DNA from: Janthinobacterium sp. 61
GTDB lineage: Bacteria > Pseudomonadota > Gammaproteobacteria > Burkholderiales > Burkholderiaceae_D
Length of the DNA: 64,000 bases
Reading direction: 5' to 3'
Assembly: GCF_002846335.1 (NCBI RefSeq)
Contig: NZ_PJMQ01000001.1
Span: forward strand, 5,394,001-5,458,000
The notes beneath the pieces are model-generated. The model ran no database searches and had not been told where the DNA came from. It saw nothing but the letters and a program-made list of their open reading frames with translations. The translations under genes and the position numbers were made by a program. This document shows, in pieces, positions 8,291 to 19,646 of this stretch; position 1 is the first letter of the stretch, and every line of letters starts with the position of its first letter.

Positions 8291-8293
8291 GGT

Positions 8294-9451
8294 TCAATCC
8301 TGTTGAAAGAGGGTAGGGGGAGGTGGCGCCAGATCGGCGTCGTCGATGTCGTCGAGCGCGCCCGCCGAAATCAGGGGCGAGACGGTGGCATCGGATTCCA
8401 GCGTCATGGCGGCCAGCTTCAGGCCGCGCCGGCACGCCAGTTTCAAGTCGCTGCTGTCGTGGTAGAGCGACCAGCAGACGGCGGCGGAAAACGCGTCGCC
8501 GGCGCCCGTCACGTCGACGGCGTCCACTTCGCGCGCGGCCAGATGCACGACAGGCGCGTCCGGGCTTTCGCCATCTGTAAAGTACACGCCTTCGCCGCCG
8601 CAGGTGACGATCACCTGGCGCGCGCCCTGGCGCTGCACTTCACGACAGGCGGCGCGCACGTCAAACGCCGTTGGCAAGGCCCGCGCCACGCGCGTTTCCA
8701 GTTCGCCCCGGTTAAGGATCAGCAGGTGCAAGCCCGTCAGGTCTTGCGGCAAGTGCGCCATCTTCGGCTGCGAGACGGCGACGATGACGAGCGGCGTCGC
8801 GTTGGCCGCGTCCTGGCGCGCGTCGGCCAGCAATGCCTGCACGCTGTCGTGGCCCAGGTTCAGGTCGCAGACGGTGAGGGCGGCGGCGGCGCGCTGCGGT
8901 TGACGGCTATGCAAGAAGGCCGGGGTCAGCTGTTCGTAGAGTTGCATGTTGGCCATCGCCAGCAGCATTTCGCCATGTTCGTCGAGCACGGCCGTATAGG
9001 TGCCGCTGCTGGTGTTGCTCAGATGCAAGCTGCCGCGCATATCGATGCCCGCGTCTTCCGCATGCGTCTGCAGGGCGTGGCCGGCCGCGTCGTCGCCCAG
9101 CGCCGTCAACAGGGCCACGGGGATCGCCAGGCGGGCCAGGTTTTCCGCGATGTTGCGGCCTACGCCGCCAAACACTTCTTCCGAACGCACGGGATTCGAA
9201 GTGCCCATCTGCAGGGTTGCCAGGGTGCGCATCTTGCGGTCGAGGTTGGCGGCGCCTATGCACAGCACGGGGCGGCTGTCGGGCAGCACGTAGGCGCGTC
9301 CCAGCAGGCGGCGCTCGCGGATCAATCCGGCGATGTGGCCGGCGACGGCAGAGCGCGACAAGCCCAGTTCGCTCGCCAGGTCTTGCTGCGAGATGAAGGG
9401 GTTGTTGCGGATCAGCGTGTACAGCTGGTCTTTTTTATTGGTATCGGTCAC
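8294..9451 (-). CDS. psuK: Pseudouridine kinase with N-terminal helix-turn-helix
   Basis: The 385-residue PfkB-family kinase phosphorylates pseudouridine. Residues 1-60 form a winged-helix domain (ISQQDLASELGLSRSAVAGH). Residues 63-370 form the kinase, with VLCIGAANLD at its start, FGGVGRNIAENLARL and the anion-hole motif DVTGAGDAFSA near the C-terminus. An attached DNA-binding domain is known in PsuK/YeiC relatives and suggests self-regulation. The start is GTG, fixed by an in-frame TAA a few codons upstream; the ribosome site is weak. A strong promoter overlapped by a duplicated 14-mer lies just upstream. Confidence 0.93.
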   Translation of the reverse strand: MTDTNKKDQLYTLIRNNPFISQQDLASELGLSRSAVAGHIAGLIRERRLLGRAYVLPDSRPVLCIGAANLDRKMRTLATLQMGTSNPVRSEEVFGGVGRNIAENLARLAIPVALLTALGDDAAGHALQTHAEDAGIDMRGSLHLSNTSSGTYTAVLDEHGEMLLAMANMQLYEQLTPAFLHSRQPQRAAAALTVCDLNLGHDSVQALLADARQDAANATPLVIVAVSQPKMAHLPQDLTGLHLLILNRGELETRVARALPTAFDVRAACREVQRQGARQVIVTCGGEGVYFTDGESPDAPVVHLAAREVDAVDVTGAGDAFSAAVCWSLYHDSSDLKLACRRGLKLAAMTLESDATVSPLISAGALDDIDDADLAPPPPTLFQQD

Positions 9452-9470
9452 AAGGTTTTCACTGAAGGTT

Positions 9471-9504
9471 TAAACATTTGTCTGAAACTGTAAACATTTG
9501 TCTG
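9471..9504. promoter_or_regulatory. Duplicated 14-bp operator in the psuK promoter
   Basis: TAAACATTTGTCTG occurs twice without mismatch (9471-9484 and 9491-9504) with a 20-bp period, so both copies face the same side of the helix. One copy lies in the spacer between the psuK -35 and -10, the other over the predicted start of transcription. This is the layout of a repressor site. The helix-turn-helix of PsuK or the neighbouring LysR could bind it. Confidence 0.65.
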
Positions 9505-9515
9505 TTTGATGTCAA
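9487..9515 (-). promoter_or_regulatory. psuKG promoter
   Basis: On the minus strand a perfect -35 TTGACA (9510-9515) is followed after 17 bp by TACAGT (9487-9492), 36 bp from the GTG start. Transcription would begin near 9480, inside the second operator copy. Confidence 0.65.
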
Positions 9516-9635
9516 GTTCGTGTCAGGAGAGCGCCAAACGTGTTCGTATGGAGCATGTATGCATGCATTTCCGGGGCATCGCCGGGGCGTGGCCGCTGCT
9601 GGCAGGCGAGCGCTTGCCTGGACTATAATATCGGC

Positions 9636-9660
9636 CATTTATATTTGAATTGTATAAATG
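9636..9660. promoter_or_regulatory. Palindrome CATTTATA-N9-TATAAATG in the psuK/PNP divergent region
   Basis: Perfect 8-bp arms, 180 bp upstream of the phosphorylase ATG and 185 bp upstream of psuK. Its core aligns with the palindrome at 6323-6349 (ATTTATAT, 7 bp, RTATAAAT). An isolated TATAAT sits at 9624-9629, just upstream. The remaining 389-bp gap between psuK and the phosphorylase gene shows no gene. Confidence 0.4.
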
Positions 9661-9840
9661 GGCAAGAAAAATGGTATTTGCCATACATATTCCGTTTGAT
9701 GCATAGTGGCGGCAAATAGAAGCAATACGCATTTCGATATACCTGTAACAGCAAACATACCCGATACCTGGGCCTTAATCCCTCACCGGGCACGGCCACG
9801 CAGGCAGCAACCATCATCATTAGTCAATCAGAGGATAACC

Positions 9841-10680
9841 ATGTCGAACAACACCCCTTTCCACGCCGCCGAAATCATCCGTGCCCGCGCTCCTGAAAAT
9901 TTCAAGCCGCGCGTGGCGATGGTCCTCGGCTCCGGCCTGGGTGTGTTGGCCGAGCAGATGACGGACGCCGTCAGCATCAGCTTTGACGAATTGCCAGGCT
10001 TCCCTATCAGCACCGTGCACGGCCATGCCGGCGAACTGGTGGTCGGTACCCTGTCGGGCGTCGCCGTCGTCTGCATGAAGGGCCGTGGCCACTTCTATGA
10101 AGGCTATGGCATGGGCGTGATGACGAGCGCCATCCGCACGCTGAAACTGCTGGGCTGCGAAATGCTGTTCGTCACCAACGCCGCCGGTTCCCTGCGCCCT
10201 GAAGTGGACGCCGGCAGCCTGGTGGCCATCAGCGACCATATCAACCTGCTGCCAGGCACGCCGATGGTCGGCCCGAACGACGACCGCTTCGGCCCGCGCT
10301 TCTTCAGCATGGCCAACGCCTATGATGCGGACCTGCGCAAGCTGGTCAAGGACACGGCTGCCTCGAACGGCATCACCCTGCACGAGGGCGTGTTCGTCGC
10401 CTACCCTGGCCCGAACTTCGAGACGGCTGCTGAAATCCGCATGATGGCCCGCCTGGGCGCCGACACGGTCGGCATGTCCGTGGTGCCGGAAGTGGTCTCG
10501 GCCCGTCATTGCGACCTGAAAGTGGTGGGCGTGTCCGTCATCACCAACCTGGCCGAAGGCATGTCGCCATTCGCACTGTCGCACGAGCAAACCCTGAAAT
10601 ACGCGGCCATCGGCGCGAAAGATCTGGTCAAGCTGATCCTGGCTTTCCTGGCGACCGTATCGGCTACGCCGCAAGCCTAA
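9841..10680 (+). CDS. Purine-nucleoside phosphorylase (trimeric PNP/XapA type)
   Basis: This enzyme cleaves purine (deoxy)ribonucleosides with phosphate to base and (deoxy)ribose 1-phosphate. The 279-residue protein shows the class I PNP motifs MVLGSGLGVLA (phosphate loop), GRGHFYEGYGM, TNAAGSLRPEV, GPNFETAAEIRM and GMSVVPEVV. The sequence VITNLAEG keeps the asparagine linked to preference for 6-oxopurines (inosine, guanosine, xanthosine). An upstream in-frame extension to 9706 is rejected: the ATG at 9841 has GAGGATAACC before it and gives the family's normal N-terminus. The sugar phosphate made here feeds DeoB, 117 bp downstream. Confidence 0.93.
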   Translation: MSNNTPFHAAEIIRARAPENFKPRVAMVLGSGLGVLAEQMTDAVSISFDELPGFPISTVHGHAGELVVGTLSGVAVVCMKGRGHFYEGYGMGVMTSAIRTLKLLGCEMLFVTNAAGSLRPEVDAGSLVAISDHINLLPGTPMVGPNDDRFGPRFFSMANAYDADLRKLVKDTAASNGITLHEGVFVAYPGPNFETAAEIRMMARLGADTVGMSVVPEVVSARHCDLKVVGVSVITNLAEGMSPFALSHEQTLKYAAIGAKDLVKLILAFLATVSATPQA

Positions 10681-10719
10681 GCACCTTTTTACGCAGTAGC
10701 GGCGCGCCGGCCACCGGCG

Positions 10720-10750
10720 CTGCCGCGCGGCAGGCCGGGGAAATCCGGCC
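10720..10750. other. Adjacent GC-rich palindromes between the PNP gene and deoB
   Basis: CTGCCGCGCGGCAG (10720-10733) is a perfect palindrome. It touches GGCCGG-N6-CCGGCC (10733-10750). No T-tract follows, so a partial attenuator or mRNA-stability structure is more likely than a terminator. Confidence 0.35.
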
Positions 10751-10797
10751 TACACTGTCCGCATCACCCCGCATCAATCCATAAAGCGAGCCTTATC

Positions 10798-11991
10798 ATG
10801 TCACGCGCATTTATCCTCCTGCTTGATTCCTTCGGCCTTGGCGCGACGCCAGACGCCGCCAAGTATGGCGACGCAGGTGCCAATACCTTTGGCCACATTG
10901 CCAGCACTGTCGCCAAAAGCGGCAAGACCTTGAAACTCCCGAACATGGAACGCCTGGGACTGGGCGCCGCCGCGCACCTGGCCAGCGGCGAATGGGCCTC
11001 GGGCTTCGACCAGCGCGACGGTTTTACCGGTGCCTACGGCGCGGCGCGCGAGCGCTCCACCGGCAAGGACACGCAGAGCGGCCACTGGGAAATCGCCGGC
11101 GTGCCCGTCGAATTCGACTGGGGCTACTTCCCTCGCACCACGCCGTCGTTCCCCGCTGACCTGACCGACAAGCTGAAAGCCATGTCCGGCGTCCCCGGCT
11201 TCCTGGGCGACTGCCATGCCTCGGGCACGGACATCATCAACAAGCATGGCGATGAACACGTCGCCACCGGCAAGCTGATTATTTATACGTCGGGCGACTC
11301 GGTGATGCAGATCGCCGCGCACGAAGAATCGTTCGGCCTTGAGCGCCTGTACCAAGTGTGCGAAATGGCTTTCAAGCTGGTGGAGCCATACAACATCGGC
11401 CGCGTCATCGCCCGCCCGTTCACGGGCAGCAATGGCAACTACACGCGCACTTCCAACCGCCACGACTACGCCGTCGCGCCACCCGCACCGACCCTGCTCG
11501 ATCACGTGAAAAATGCGGGCGGCGAAGTCGTCGGCCTGGGCAAGATCAGCGACATTTTCGCCACCCAGGGCATCTCGCGCGTCGTCAAGGGCGTCGACAA
11601 CATGGCGCTGTTCGAAGCGCTGTTGAAGACGGCCGATGAAGTGCAGGACAAGTCGCTCACTTTTGTGAACTTCGTCGATTTCGACCAGGCTTTCGGCCAC
11701 CGTCGCAACGTCGAGGGCTATGCCGATGCGCTGCGCGAAATGGATGCCCGCCTGCCTGAATTCATGGCCAAACTCAAAGATGGCGACCTGGTCGTGATCA
11801 CCGCCGACCATGGCTGCGACCCCACCTGGCACGGCTCCGACCACACCCGCGAACATATACCGATGATCTTCTTCGGCCCCGGCGTCGCCCCGCGCGCACT
11901 GGGTATTTCCGAGACCTTCTCCGATATTGGCCAAACCCTCGCCAAGCACCTTGGCGTACCACCACTTGCTAATGGAACCAGCTTGTTATGA
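10798..11991 (+). CDS. deoB: Phosphopentomutase
   Basis: DeoB converts (deoxy)ribose 1-phosphate to the 5-phosphate, linking the phosphorylases to DeoC. The 397-residue alkaline-phosphatase-fold protein has the metal-binding segments LLDSFGLGATPDA at the N-terminus, SGDSVMQIAAHEE in the middle, and FVDFDQAFGHRRN plus ITADHGCDPTWHGSDHTREH at the C-terminus. Length is typical of the family. The stop codon overlaps the deoC start by 4 bp (ATGA), so translation is coupled. Two metal ions, usually manganese, are expected at the active site. Confidence 0.97.
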   Translation: MSRAFILLLDSFGLGATPDAAKYGDAGANTFGHIASTVAKSGKTLKLPNMERLGLGAAAHLASGEWASGFDQRDGFTGAYGAARERSTGKDTQSGHWEIAGVPVEFDWGYFPRTTPSFPADLTDKLKAMSGVPGFLGDCHASGTDIINKHGDEHVATGKLIIYTSGDSVMQIAAHEESFGLERLYQVCEMAFKLVEPYNIGRVIARPFTGSNGNYTRTSNRHDYAVAPPAPTLLDHVKNAGGEVVGLGKISDIFATQGISRVVKGVDNMALFEALLKTADEVQDKSLTFVNFVDFDQAFGHRRNVEGYADALREMDARLPEFMAKLKDGDLVVITADHGCDPTWHGSDHTREHIPMIFFGPGVAPRALGISETFSDIGQTLAKHLGVPPLANGTSLL

Positions 11992-12947
11992 CACTCATGC
12001 ACCCCGAATTCAAGCGTAACGAGGCCGTAGGCCTCGACCTGGGCTGGATCAACCAGATCCGCGTCAACCGCGCCGCGACGGACCGCCGCGCGGCCAGCCT
12101 GGCGAACCGCCGTACGGTGAAAAAGGAATACCAGGCCGCCTGGCTGGTCAAAGCCATCCAGATGATCGACCTGACCACCCTGGGCGGCGACGATACGCCA
12201 GGCCGCGTGGAACGTCTGTGCATGAAGGCCATGCGCCCGCTGCGTGCAGACCTGATGGATGCACTGGGCCTGACGGAACTGAGCACCGGCGCCGTGTGCG
12301 TGTACCACGAGATGATCGCCCCGGCCGTAAACGTCATCCAGGGCCGTTTGCCTATCGCCGCCGTGTCGACCGCCTTCCCGGCCGGCCTGACGAACATGGA
12401 AACGAAGCTGCGCGAGATCGAACTGTCGGTCGCCGCAGGCGCTTCCGAAATCGATATCGTCATCACGCGCCAGCACGTCCTGAACGGCAACTGGCAAGTG
12501 CTGTACGACGAAATGCTCGCTTACCGCAAGGCGTGCGGCGAAGCGCACGTGAAGGCGATTCTCGCCACGGGCGACTTGCTGACCATGGAAAACGTGGCCA
12601 AGGCATCGTGGGTCTGCATGATGGCGGGCGCCGATTTCATCAAGACCTCCACCGGCAAGGAAAGCGTGAACGCCACCATACCCGTGGCCCTGACGATGGT
12701 GCGCACGGTGCGCGAATACTACGAGCAGACGGGTTTCAAGGTGGGCTTCAAGCCGGCCGGCGGCGTCAGTTCGGCCAAGAGCGCGATGCAGTTCCTGACC
12801 CTGATGAAGGAAGAACTGGGTAACGAATGGCTGCAGCCGCACCTGTTCCGCATCGGCGCTTCCAGCCTGCTGACCGACATCGAGCGCCAGCTCGAGCACT
12901 ACGTCACCGGCAGCTACTCGGCCAATCATCGTCACGCACAACCTTAA
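11988..12947 (+). CDS. deoC: Deoxyribose-phosphate aldolase
   Basis: DeoC splits 2-deoxyribose 5-phosphate into glyceraldehyde 3-phosphate and acetaldehyde through a lysine Schiff base. The 319-residue TIM-barrel protein carries EIDIVITRQHVLNG, KAILATGDL and FIKTSTGKESVNA, whose lysine is the Schiff-base residue, then FKPAGGVSSAKSAM. It is about 60 residues longer than the E. coli enzyme, with an N-terminal extension. Placement between deoB and an aldehyde dehydrogenase gene suggests the acetaldehyde is oxidised on the spot. Confidence 0.96.
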   Translation: MTLMHPEFKRNEAVGLDLGWINQIRVNRAATDRRAASLANRRTVKKEYQAAWLVKAIQMIDLTTLGGDDTPGRVERLCMKAMRPLRADLMDALGLTELSTGAVCVYHEMIAPAVNVIQGRLPIAAVSTAFPAGLTNMETKLREIELSVAAGASEIDIVITRQHVLNGNWQVLYDEMLAYRKACGEAHVKAILATGDLLTMENVAKASWVCMMAGADFIKTSTGKESVNATIPVALTMVRTVREYYEQTGFKVGFKPAGGVSSAKSAMQFLTLMKEELGNEWLQPHLFRIGASSLLTDIERQLEHYVTGSYSANHRHAQP

Positions 12948-12959
12948 AGAACAATCGTC

Positions 12960-15341
12960 ATGCCAACAATTAACGAGATTCTCACTACTATGGACTACGG
13001 CCCTGCTCCCGAAAGTCAAAAAGAAGCGCAGGCGTGGCTCGATGGCCACCAGCGCACATTCGGTCTGTTCATCGACAATGCATGGAGCGAGCCGGCGGAG
13101 CTGTTCGCCTCGACCAATCCTGCCGACGGCACGCAGCTGGCCGAGCTGACGCAAGCCACTGATGCTGACGTGGAACGCGCCGTGGAAGCGGCACGCCGCG
13201 CGCTGCCCGTATGGCAGGGCATGGGCGGCCACGGCCGCGCGAAAGTCATGTATGCGCTGGCCCGTCTGCTGCAAAGGCATTCGCGCCTGTTCGCCGTGCT
13301 CGAAACCCTGGACAACGGCAAGACCATCCGCGAAACGCGCGATATCGACCTGCCGCTGGCCGCGCGCCACTTCTACCATCACGCCGGCTGGGCGCAGCTG
13401 CAATCGGAAGAATTCGCCGACTACCGCGCCGTGGGCGTGGTGGGACAGATCGTGCCGTGGAATTTCCCCTTGCTGATGCTGTCGTGGAAAATCGCCCCGG
13501 CGCTGGCGGCCGGTAACACGGTGGTCTTCAAGCCGGCCGAATTCACGTCGCTGACCGCCATGCTGTTCGCCGAATTGTGCGTGCAGGCGGGCGTGCCGGC
13601 CGGCGTGGTCAATATTGTCACCGGCGACGGCCGCGTGGGCTCGGCCATTGTCAACCACCCTGGCGTCGACAAGATCGCGTTTACGGGCTCCACGGAAGTG
13701 GGCCGTTTGATTCGTGTAGCGACGGCCGGCAGCGGCAAGAAGCTGTCCCTGGAGCTGGGAGGCAAGTCGCCGTTCATCGTCTTCGAAGACGCTGACCTGG
13801 ATGGTGCCGTGGAAGGCCTGGTCGATTCGATCTGGTTCAACCAAGGGCAAGTGTGCTGCGCCGGTTCGCGCCTGCTGGTGCAGGAATCGATCCAGGAGCG
13901 CTTCCTGAACAAGGTGCGCGTGCGCATGGAAAACCTGCGCCTTGGTTCGCCCCTGGACAAATCGATGGACGTGGGCGCGCTGGTCGACCCTGTGCAGCGC
14001 CAGCGTATCGCCGCGCTGGTCGATTCGGCTAGAGCCGAAGGCTGCGACGTCTGGCAGCCCGCGTGCGAATTGCCGGCGGACGGCTCCTGGTTCCCGCCTA
14101 CGCTGATCACGGGCGCGTCGACGTCGGCTGCCGTGGCACAGGCTGAAATCTTCGGCCCCGTGCTGGTGGCCATGAGCTTCCGCACGCCGCCCGAAGCGGT
14201 GCAGCTGGCGAACAACACGGTGTACGGCCTGGCCGCCAGCGTGTGGACCGAGTCGATCAGCCTGGCGCTGGACATTGCTCCCGCCATCAAGGCCGGCGTG
14301 GTGTGGATCAATAGCGCGAACCAGTTCGACGCCGCTTGCGGCTTCGGCGGCTACCGCGAGTCGGGTTTCGGTCGCGAAGGCGGCCGCGAAGGCATGCTGG
14401 AATACATGACGGCCCTGGCCGAAGATGCGCGCCCGGCCTTGCCGGTAGTGGAAGCCAAGGCTAAAGGCAACGCGAAACCGGCGGCAGCCGATCCGTTCGC
14501 CATCGACCGCACGGCCAAGATGTACATCGGCGGCAAGCAGGCGCGCCCTGACAGCGCCTACAGCGCACCCGTGTTCGGCGCCAATGGCACTCTGCTGGCC
14601 GAAGTGGGCGTGGGTAGCCGCAAGGATATCCGCAATGCCGTCGAAGCGGCACATAAAGCGTCCGGCTGGACCAGCGCTACGGCGCACAACCGCGCGCAAG
14701 TGCTGTACTACATCGCCGAGAATCTGGCAGCGCGCGCCGACGAATTCGCCGCCCGCATCGCCGCCATGACGGGCAGTAAAAATCCGGAGAAGGAAGTACA
14801 GGCATCGATCGAGCGCCTGTTCTACTACGCCGCCTGGGCCGACAAGTACGACGGCCTGGCGCACCAGCCGCCTACCAAGGGCATCACCGTGGCGCTCAAC
14901 GAAGCGGTCGGCGTGATCGGCATCGTCTGCCCGAATGAAGCGCCACTGCTCGGCTTCATCTCGCTGGTGGCGCCGGCCATCGCGCTGGGCAACCGCGTGG
15001 TGGTGGTGCCGTCGGAGGCGCATCCGCTCTCCGCGCTGGACCTGTACCAGGTCTTCGATACGTCCGACTTGCCGGGCGGCGTCGTCAACATCATCAGCGG
15101 CAACGCCGATGAACTGGCGCGCACCCTGGCGACACACGCCGACATCGACGCCGTCTGGCGCCATGACGGTTCCGGCGAAGGCTGCGCGGAAGTCGAGCGT
15201 CTGTCGGCCAGTACCCTGAAGCGCACCTGGGTCGGTGGCGCCAAAGGCCGCGACTGGTACAGTGCCGCTCAAAGCGGTGGCCGTGCCGTGCTGGCGCATG
15301 CGTCGCAAGTGAAAAACGTGTGGATCCCTTACGGCGTCTAA
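12960..15341 (+). CDS. Two-domain aldehyde dehydrogenase, ALDH16 type
   Basis: The 793-residue chain holds two ALDH modules. Domain 1 (about 30-490) is complete and appears active: PWNFPLLM, FTGSTEVGRLI, general base E265 in LELGGKSP and catalytic C299 in GQVCCAGSR. Domain 2 (about 515-793), starting MYIGGKQARPDSAYSAP, keeps cofactor-fold segments (EAVGVIGIVCPNEAPL) but has no catalytic cysteine motif and is shorter. This layout is that of the ALDH16 family; bacterial members keep the first-domain cysteine. Encoded 12 bp after deoC, it most likely oxidises the acetaldehyde from DeoC to acetate. That role is inferred from position. Confidence 0.88.
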   Translation: MPTINEILTTMDYGPAPESQKEAQAWLDGHQRTFGLFIDNAWSEPAELFASTNPADGTQLAELTQATDADVERAVEAARRALPVWQGMGGHGRAKVMYALARLLQRHSRLFAVLETLDNGKTIRETRDIDLPLAARHFYHHAGWAQLQSEEFADYRAVGVVGQIVPWNFPLLMLSWKIAPALAAGNTVVFKPAEFTSLTAMLFAELCVQAGVPAGVVNIVTGDGRVGSAIVNHPGVDKIAFTGSTEVGRLIRVATAGSGKKLSLELGGKSPFIVFEDADLDGAVEGLVDSIWFNQGQVCCAGSRLLVQESIQERFLNKVRVRMENLRLGSPLDKSMDVGALVDPVQRQRIAALVDSARAEGCDVWQPACELPADGSWFPPTLITGASTSAAVAQAEIFGPVLVAMSFRTPPEAVQLANNTVYGLAASVWTESISLALDIAPAIKAGVVWINSANQFDAACGFGGYRESGFGREGGREGMLEYMTALAEDARPALPVVEAKAKGNAKPAAADPFAIDRTAKMYIGGKQARPDSAYSAPVFGANGTLLAEVGVGSRKDIRNAVEAAHKASGWTSATAHNRAQVLYYIAENLAARADEFAARIAAMTGSKNPEKEVQASIERLFYYAAWADKYDGLAHQPPTKGITVALNEAVGVIGIVCPNEAPLLGFISLVAPAIALGNRVVVVPSEAHPLSALDLYQVFDTSDLPGGVVNIISGNADELARTLATHADIDAVWRHDGSGEGCAEVERLSASTLKRTWVGGAKGRDWYSAAQSGGRAVLAHASQVKNVWIPYGV

Positions 15342-15363
15342 TCGATAAGTAGTGCTGGAAAAG

Positions 15364-15394
15364 CTGGGGTCAGAGCCGTCGGCTCTGACCCCAG
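15364..15394. repeat. Perfect palindromic repeat CTGGGGTCAGAGCC
   Basis: A 14-bp arm, a 3-bp loop (GTC) and its exact complement lie in the 75-bp gap between the ALDH16 gene and deoA. A related degenerate element is in the next gap at 16747-16814. GGGGTCAGA-type palindromes look like dispersed REP-like elements. No T-tract follows, so the hairpin probably does not terminate the operon but may protect upstream mRNA. Confidence 0.7.
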
Positions 15395-15416
15395 ATCTCA
15401 TGATTGGAGTTATTCC

Positions 15417-16739
15417 ATGTTGTTAACCCAAGAAATCATCCGCAAGAAGCGCGACAAGGGTGTTTTGAGCGCCGAGGAAATCCAGTTTTTCGTGCGCGGC
15501 ATCACTGACGGCAGCGTCAGCGAAGGCCAGATCGCGGCACTGGGCATGGCCGTCTTTTTCAATGACATGAACATGGACGAGCGCGTGGCGTTCACCCTGG
15601 CCATGCGCGATTCCGGCCACGTGCTGGACTGGCGTTCGCTGAACCTGCCTGGTCCCGTCGTCGACAAGCATTCGACGGGCGGCGTGGGCGATGTGGTTTC
15701 CCTGCTGCTGGGTCCCATGATCGCCGCGTGCGGCGGCTACGTGCCGATGATCTCTGGCCGCGGCCTGGGCCATACCGGCGGCACCCTGGACAAGTTCGAC
15801 GCCATTCCCGGCTATTGCACGGTGCCGGACAATGAATTGTTCCGCAAAGTAGTCAATGAGGTTGGCGTGGCCATTATCGGCCAGACGGCGCAGCTGGCAC
15901 CGGCCGACAAGCGTTTTTACAGTATCCGCGACGTCACCGCCACGGTGGAATCTGTGGCCATGATCACCGGCTCCATCCTGTCGAAGAAACTGTCGGCGGG
16001 CCTGGACGCGCTGGTGATGGACGTGAAAGTGGGCACGGGCGCCTTCATGCCTACCTACGACAAGTCGGTGGAGCTGGCCGAGAGCATCGTCGCCGTCGGC
16101 AATGGCGCGGGCATGCAGACCTCGGCTATTTTGACGGACATGAATGAATCGTTGGCGCCGTACGCCGGCAATGCGCTGGAAGTGCGTGGTGCCATGGATT
16201 ACCTGACGGGCCGTTCGCGTCCCGCACGCCTGCATGAAGTGACCCTGGCGCTGTGCGCCGAGATGCTGGTGCTGGGTGGCCTGGCCGCCACCGAAGAGGA
16301 AGCGCGCGTCAAATTGATGGCGGCCCTCGATTCGGGCGAAGCGGCTGAACGCTTCTCGCGCATGGTGTCCGCCCTGGGCGGCCCGGCGGACCTGGTCGAG
16401 AATCCGGACAAGCATCTGGAACAGGCGCCATTCGTCGTGCCGGCGCCAGCGCTCACCGCCGGTTCTGCCAATGTGCGCGATTGCCGCGGCATCGGCCTGG
16501 CAGTCGTCGCGCTGGGCGGTGGCCGTCGCCGTCCAAGCGACAGCATCGATTTCGCCGTCGGCCTGACGGATCTGGTGGGCCTGGGCGAGCAAGTTGCCGT
16601 TGGCCAGCCGTTGGCCATGGTGCACGCGCGCACGGAAGCGGCGGCGCAGCAAGCCGTCAAGGAAATCCAGGAAGCGTATGCCATCAGCGCGATCGCGTTG
16701 ACGGCCAATCCGGTGATTTACCGTACGATTCGTCCCTAA
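15417..16739 (+). CDS. deoA: Thymidine phosphorylase
   Basis: DeoA cleaves thymidine and deoxyuridine with phosphate to the base and 2-deoxyribose 1-phosphate. The 440-residue protein has the family phosphate- and substrate-binding motif [15 protein letters not shown] near residue 80, and [14 protein letters not shown]. It also has [13 protein letters not shown] and the C-terminal pyrimidine-phosphorylase domain. Length equals E. coli DeoA. A TTGGAG ribosome site precedes the ATG. The thymine or uracil produced can be reduced by the PreTA pathway at 26.5 kb. Confidence 0.97.
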   Translation: MLLTQEIIRKKRDKGVLSAEEIQFFVRGITDGSVSEGQIAALGMAVFFNDMNMDERVAFTLAMRDSGHVLDWRSLNLPGPVVDKHSTGGVGDVVSLLLGPMIAACGGYVPMISGRGLGHTGGTLDKFDAIPGYCTVPDNELFRKVVNEVGVAIIGQTAQLAPADKRFYSIRDVTATVESVAMITGSILSKKLSAGLDALVMDVKVGTGAFMPTYDKSVELAESIVAVGNGAGMQTSAILTDMNESLAPYAGNALEVRGAMDYLTGRSRPARLHEVTLALCAEMLVLGGLAATEEEARVKLMAALDSGEAAERFSRMVSALGGPADLVENPDKHLEQAPFVVPAPALTAGSANVRDCRGIGLAVVALGGGRRRPSDSIDFAVGLTDLVGLGEQVAVGQPLAMVHARTEAAAQQAVKEIQEAYAISAIALTANPVIYRTIRP

Positions 16740-16746
16740 AGTAACA

Positions 16747-16814
16747 CTGGGGTCTGCCTCCCGTTTGCGAGAACGCTGAGCTATGCGTCAGCGGCATTGA
16801 GGGGCTGACCCCGG
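16747..16814. repeat. Degenerate GGGGTC palindromic element between deoA and cdd
   Basis: CTGGGGTCTGCCTCC at the left end pairs imperfectly (about 11 of 14) with GGGGCTGACCCCGG at the right end. An inner GCTGA/TCAGC dyad lies between them. It looks like a longer or decayed relative of the element at 15364 and fills most of the 106-bp gap. Confidence 0.55.
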
Positions 16815-16845
16815 CCTTAATGATTTCAAAGGTATTACAGAAAAA

Positions 16846-19635
<2,790 letters not shown>

Positions 19636-19646
19636 TGTTCTCCGTC

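Noticed and set aside
7298..9493. A 731-residue open frame on the plus strand
   Set aside because: Antisense shadow of psuG and psuK, whose motifs are clear; composition is Arg/His/Gln-rich and no ribosome site or family motif is present.
9706..9840. An N-terminal extension of the purine nucleoside phosphorylase
   Set aside because: The ATG at 9841 has a good ribosome site and gives the normal family N-terminus; the upstream 45 codons show no family similarity.
14800..15341. Second ALDH domain as a frameshifted or damaged enzyme
   Set aside because: The reading frame is intact and a shortened, cysteine-less second domain is normal for the ALDH16 family.
11718..15401. A 1227-residue open frame on the minus strand
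   Set aside because: It lies antisense to deoB, deoC and ALDH16, is rich in Arg, His, Gln and Ala with no domain pattern, and arises from GC-rich codon use on the true strand.
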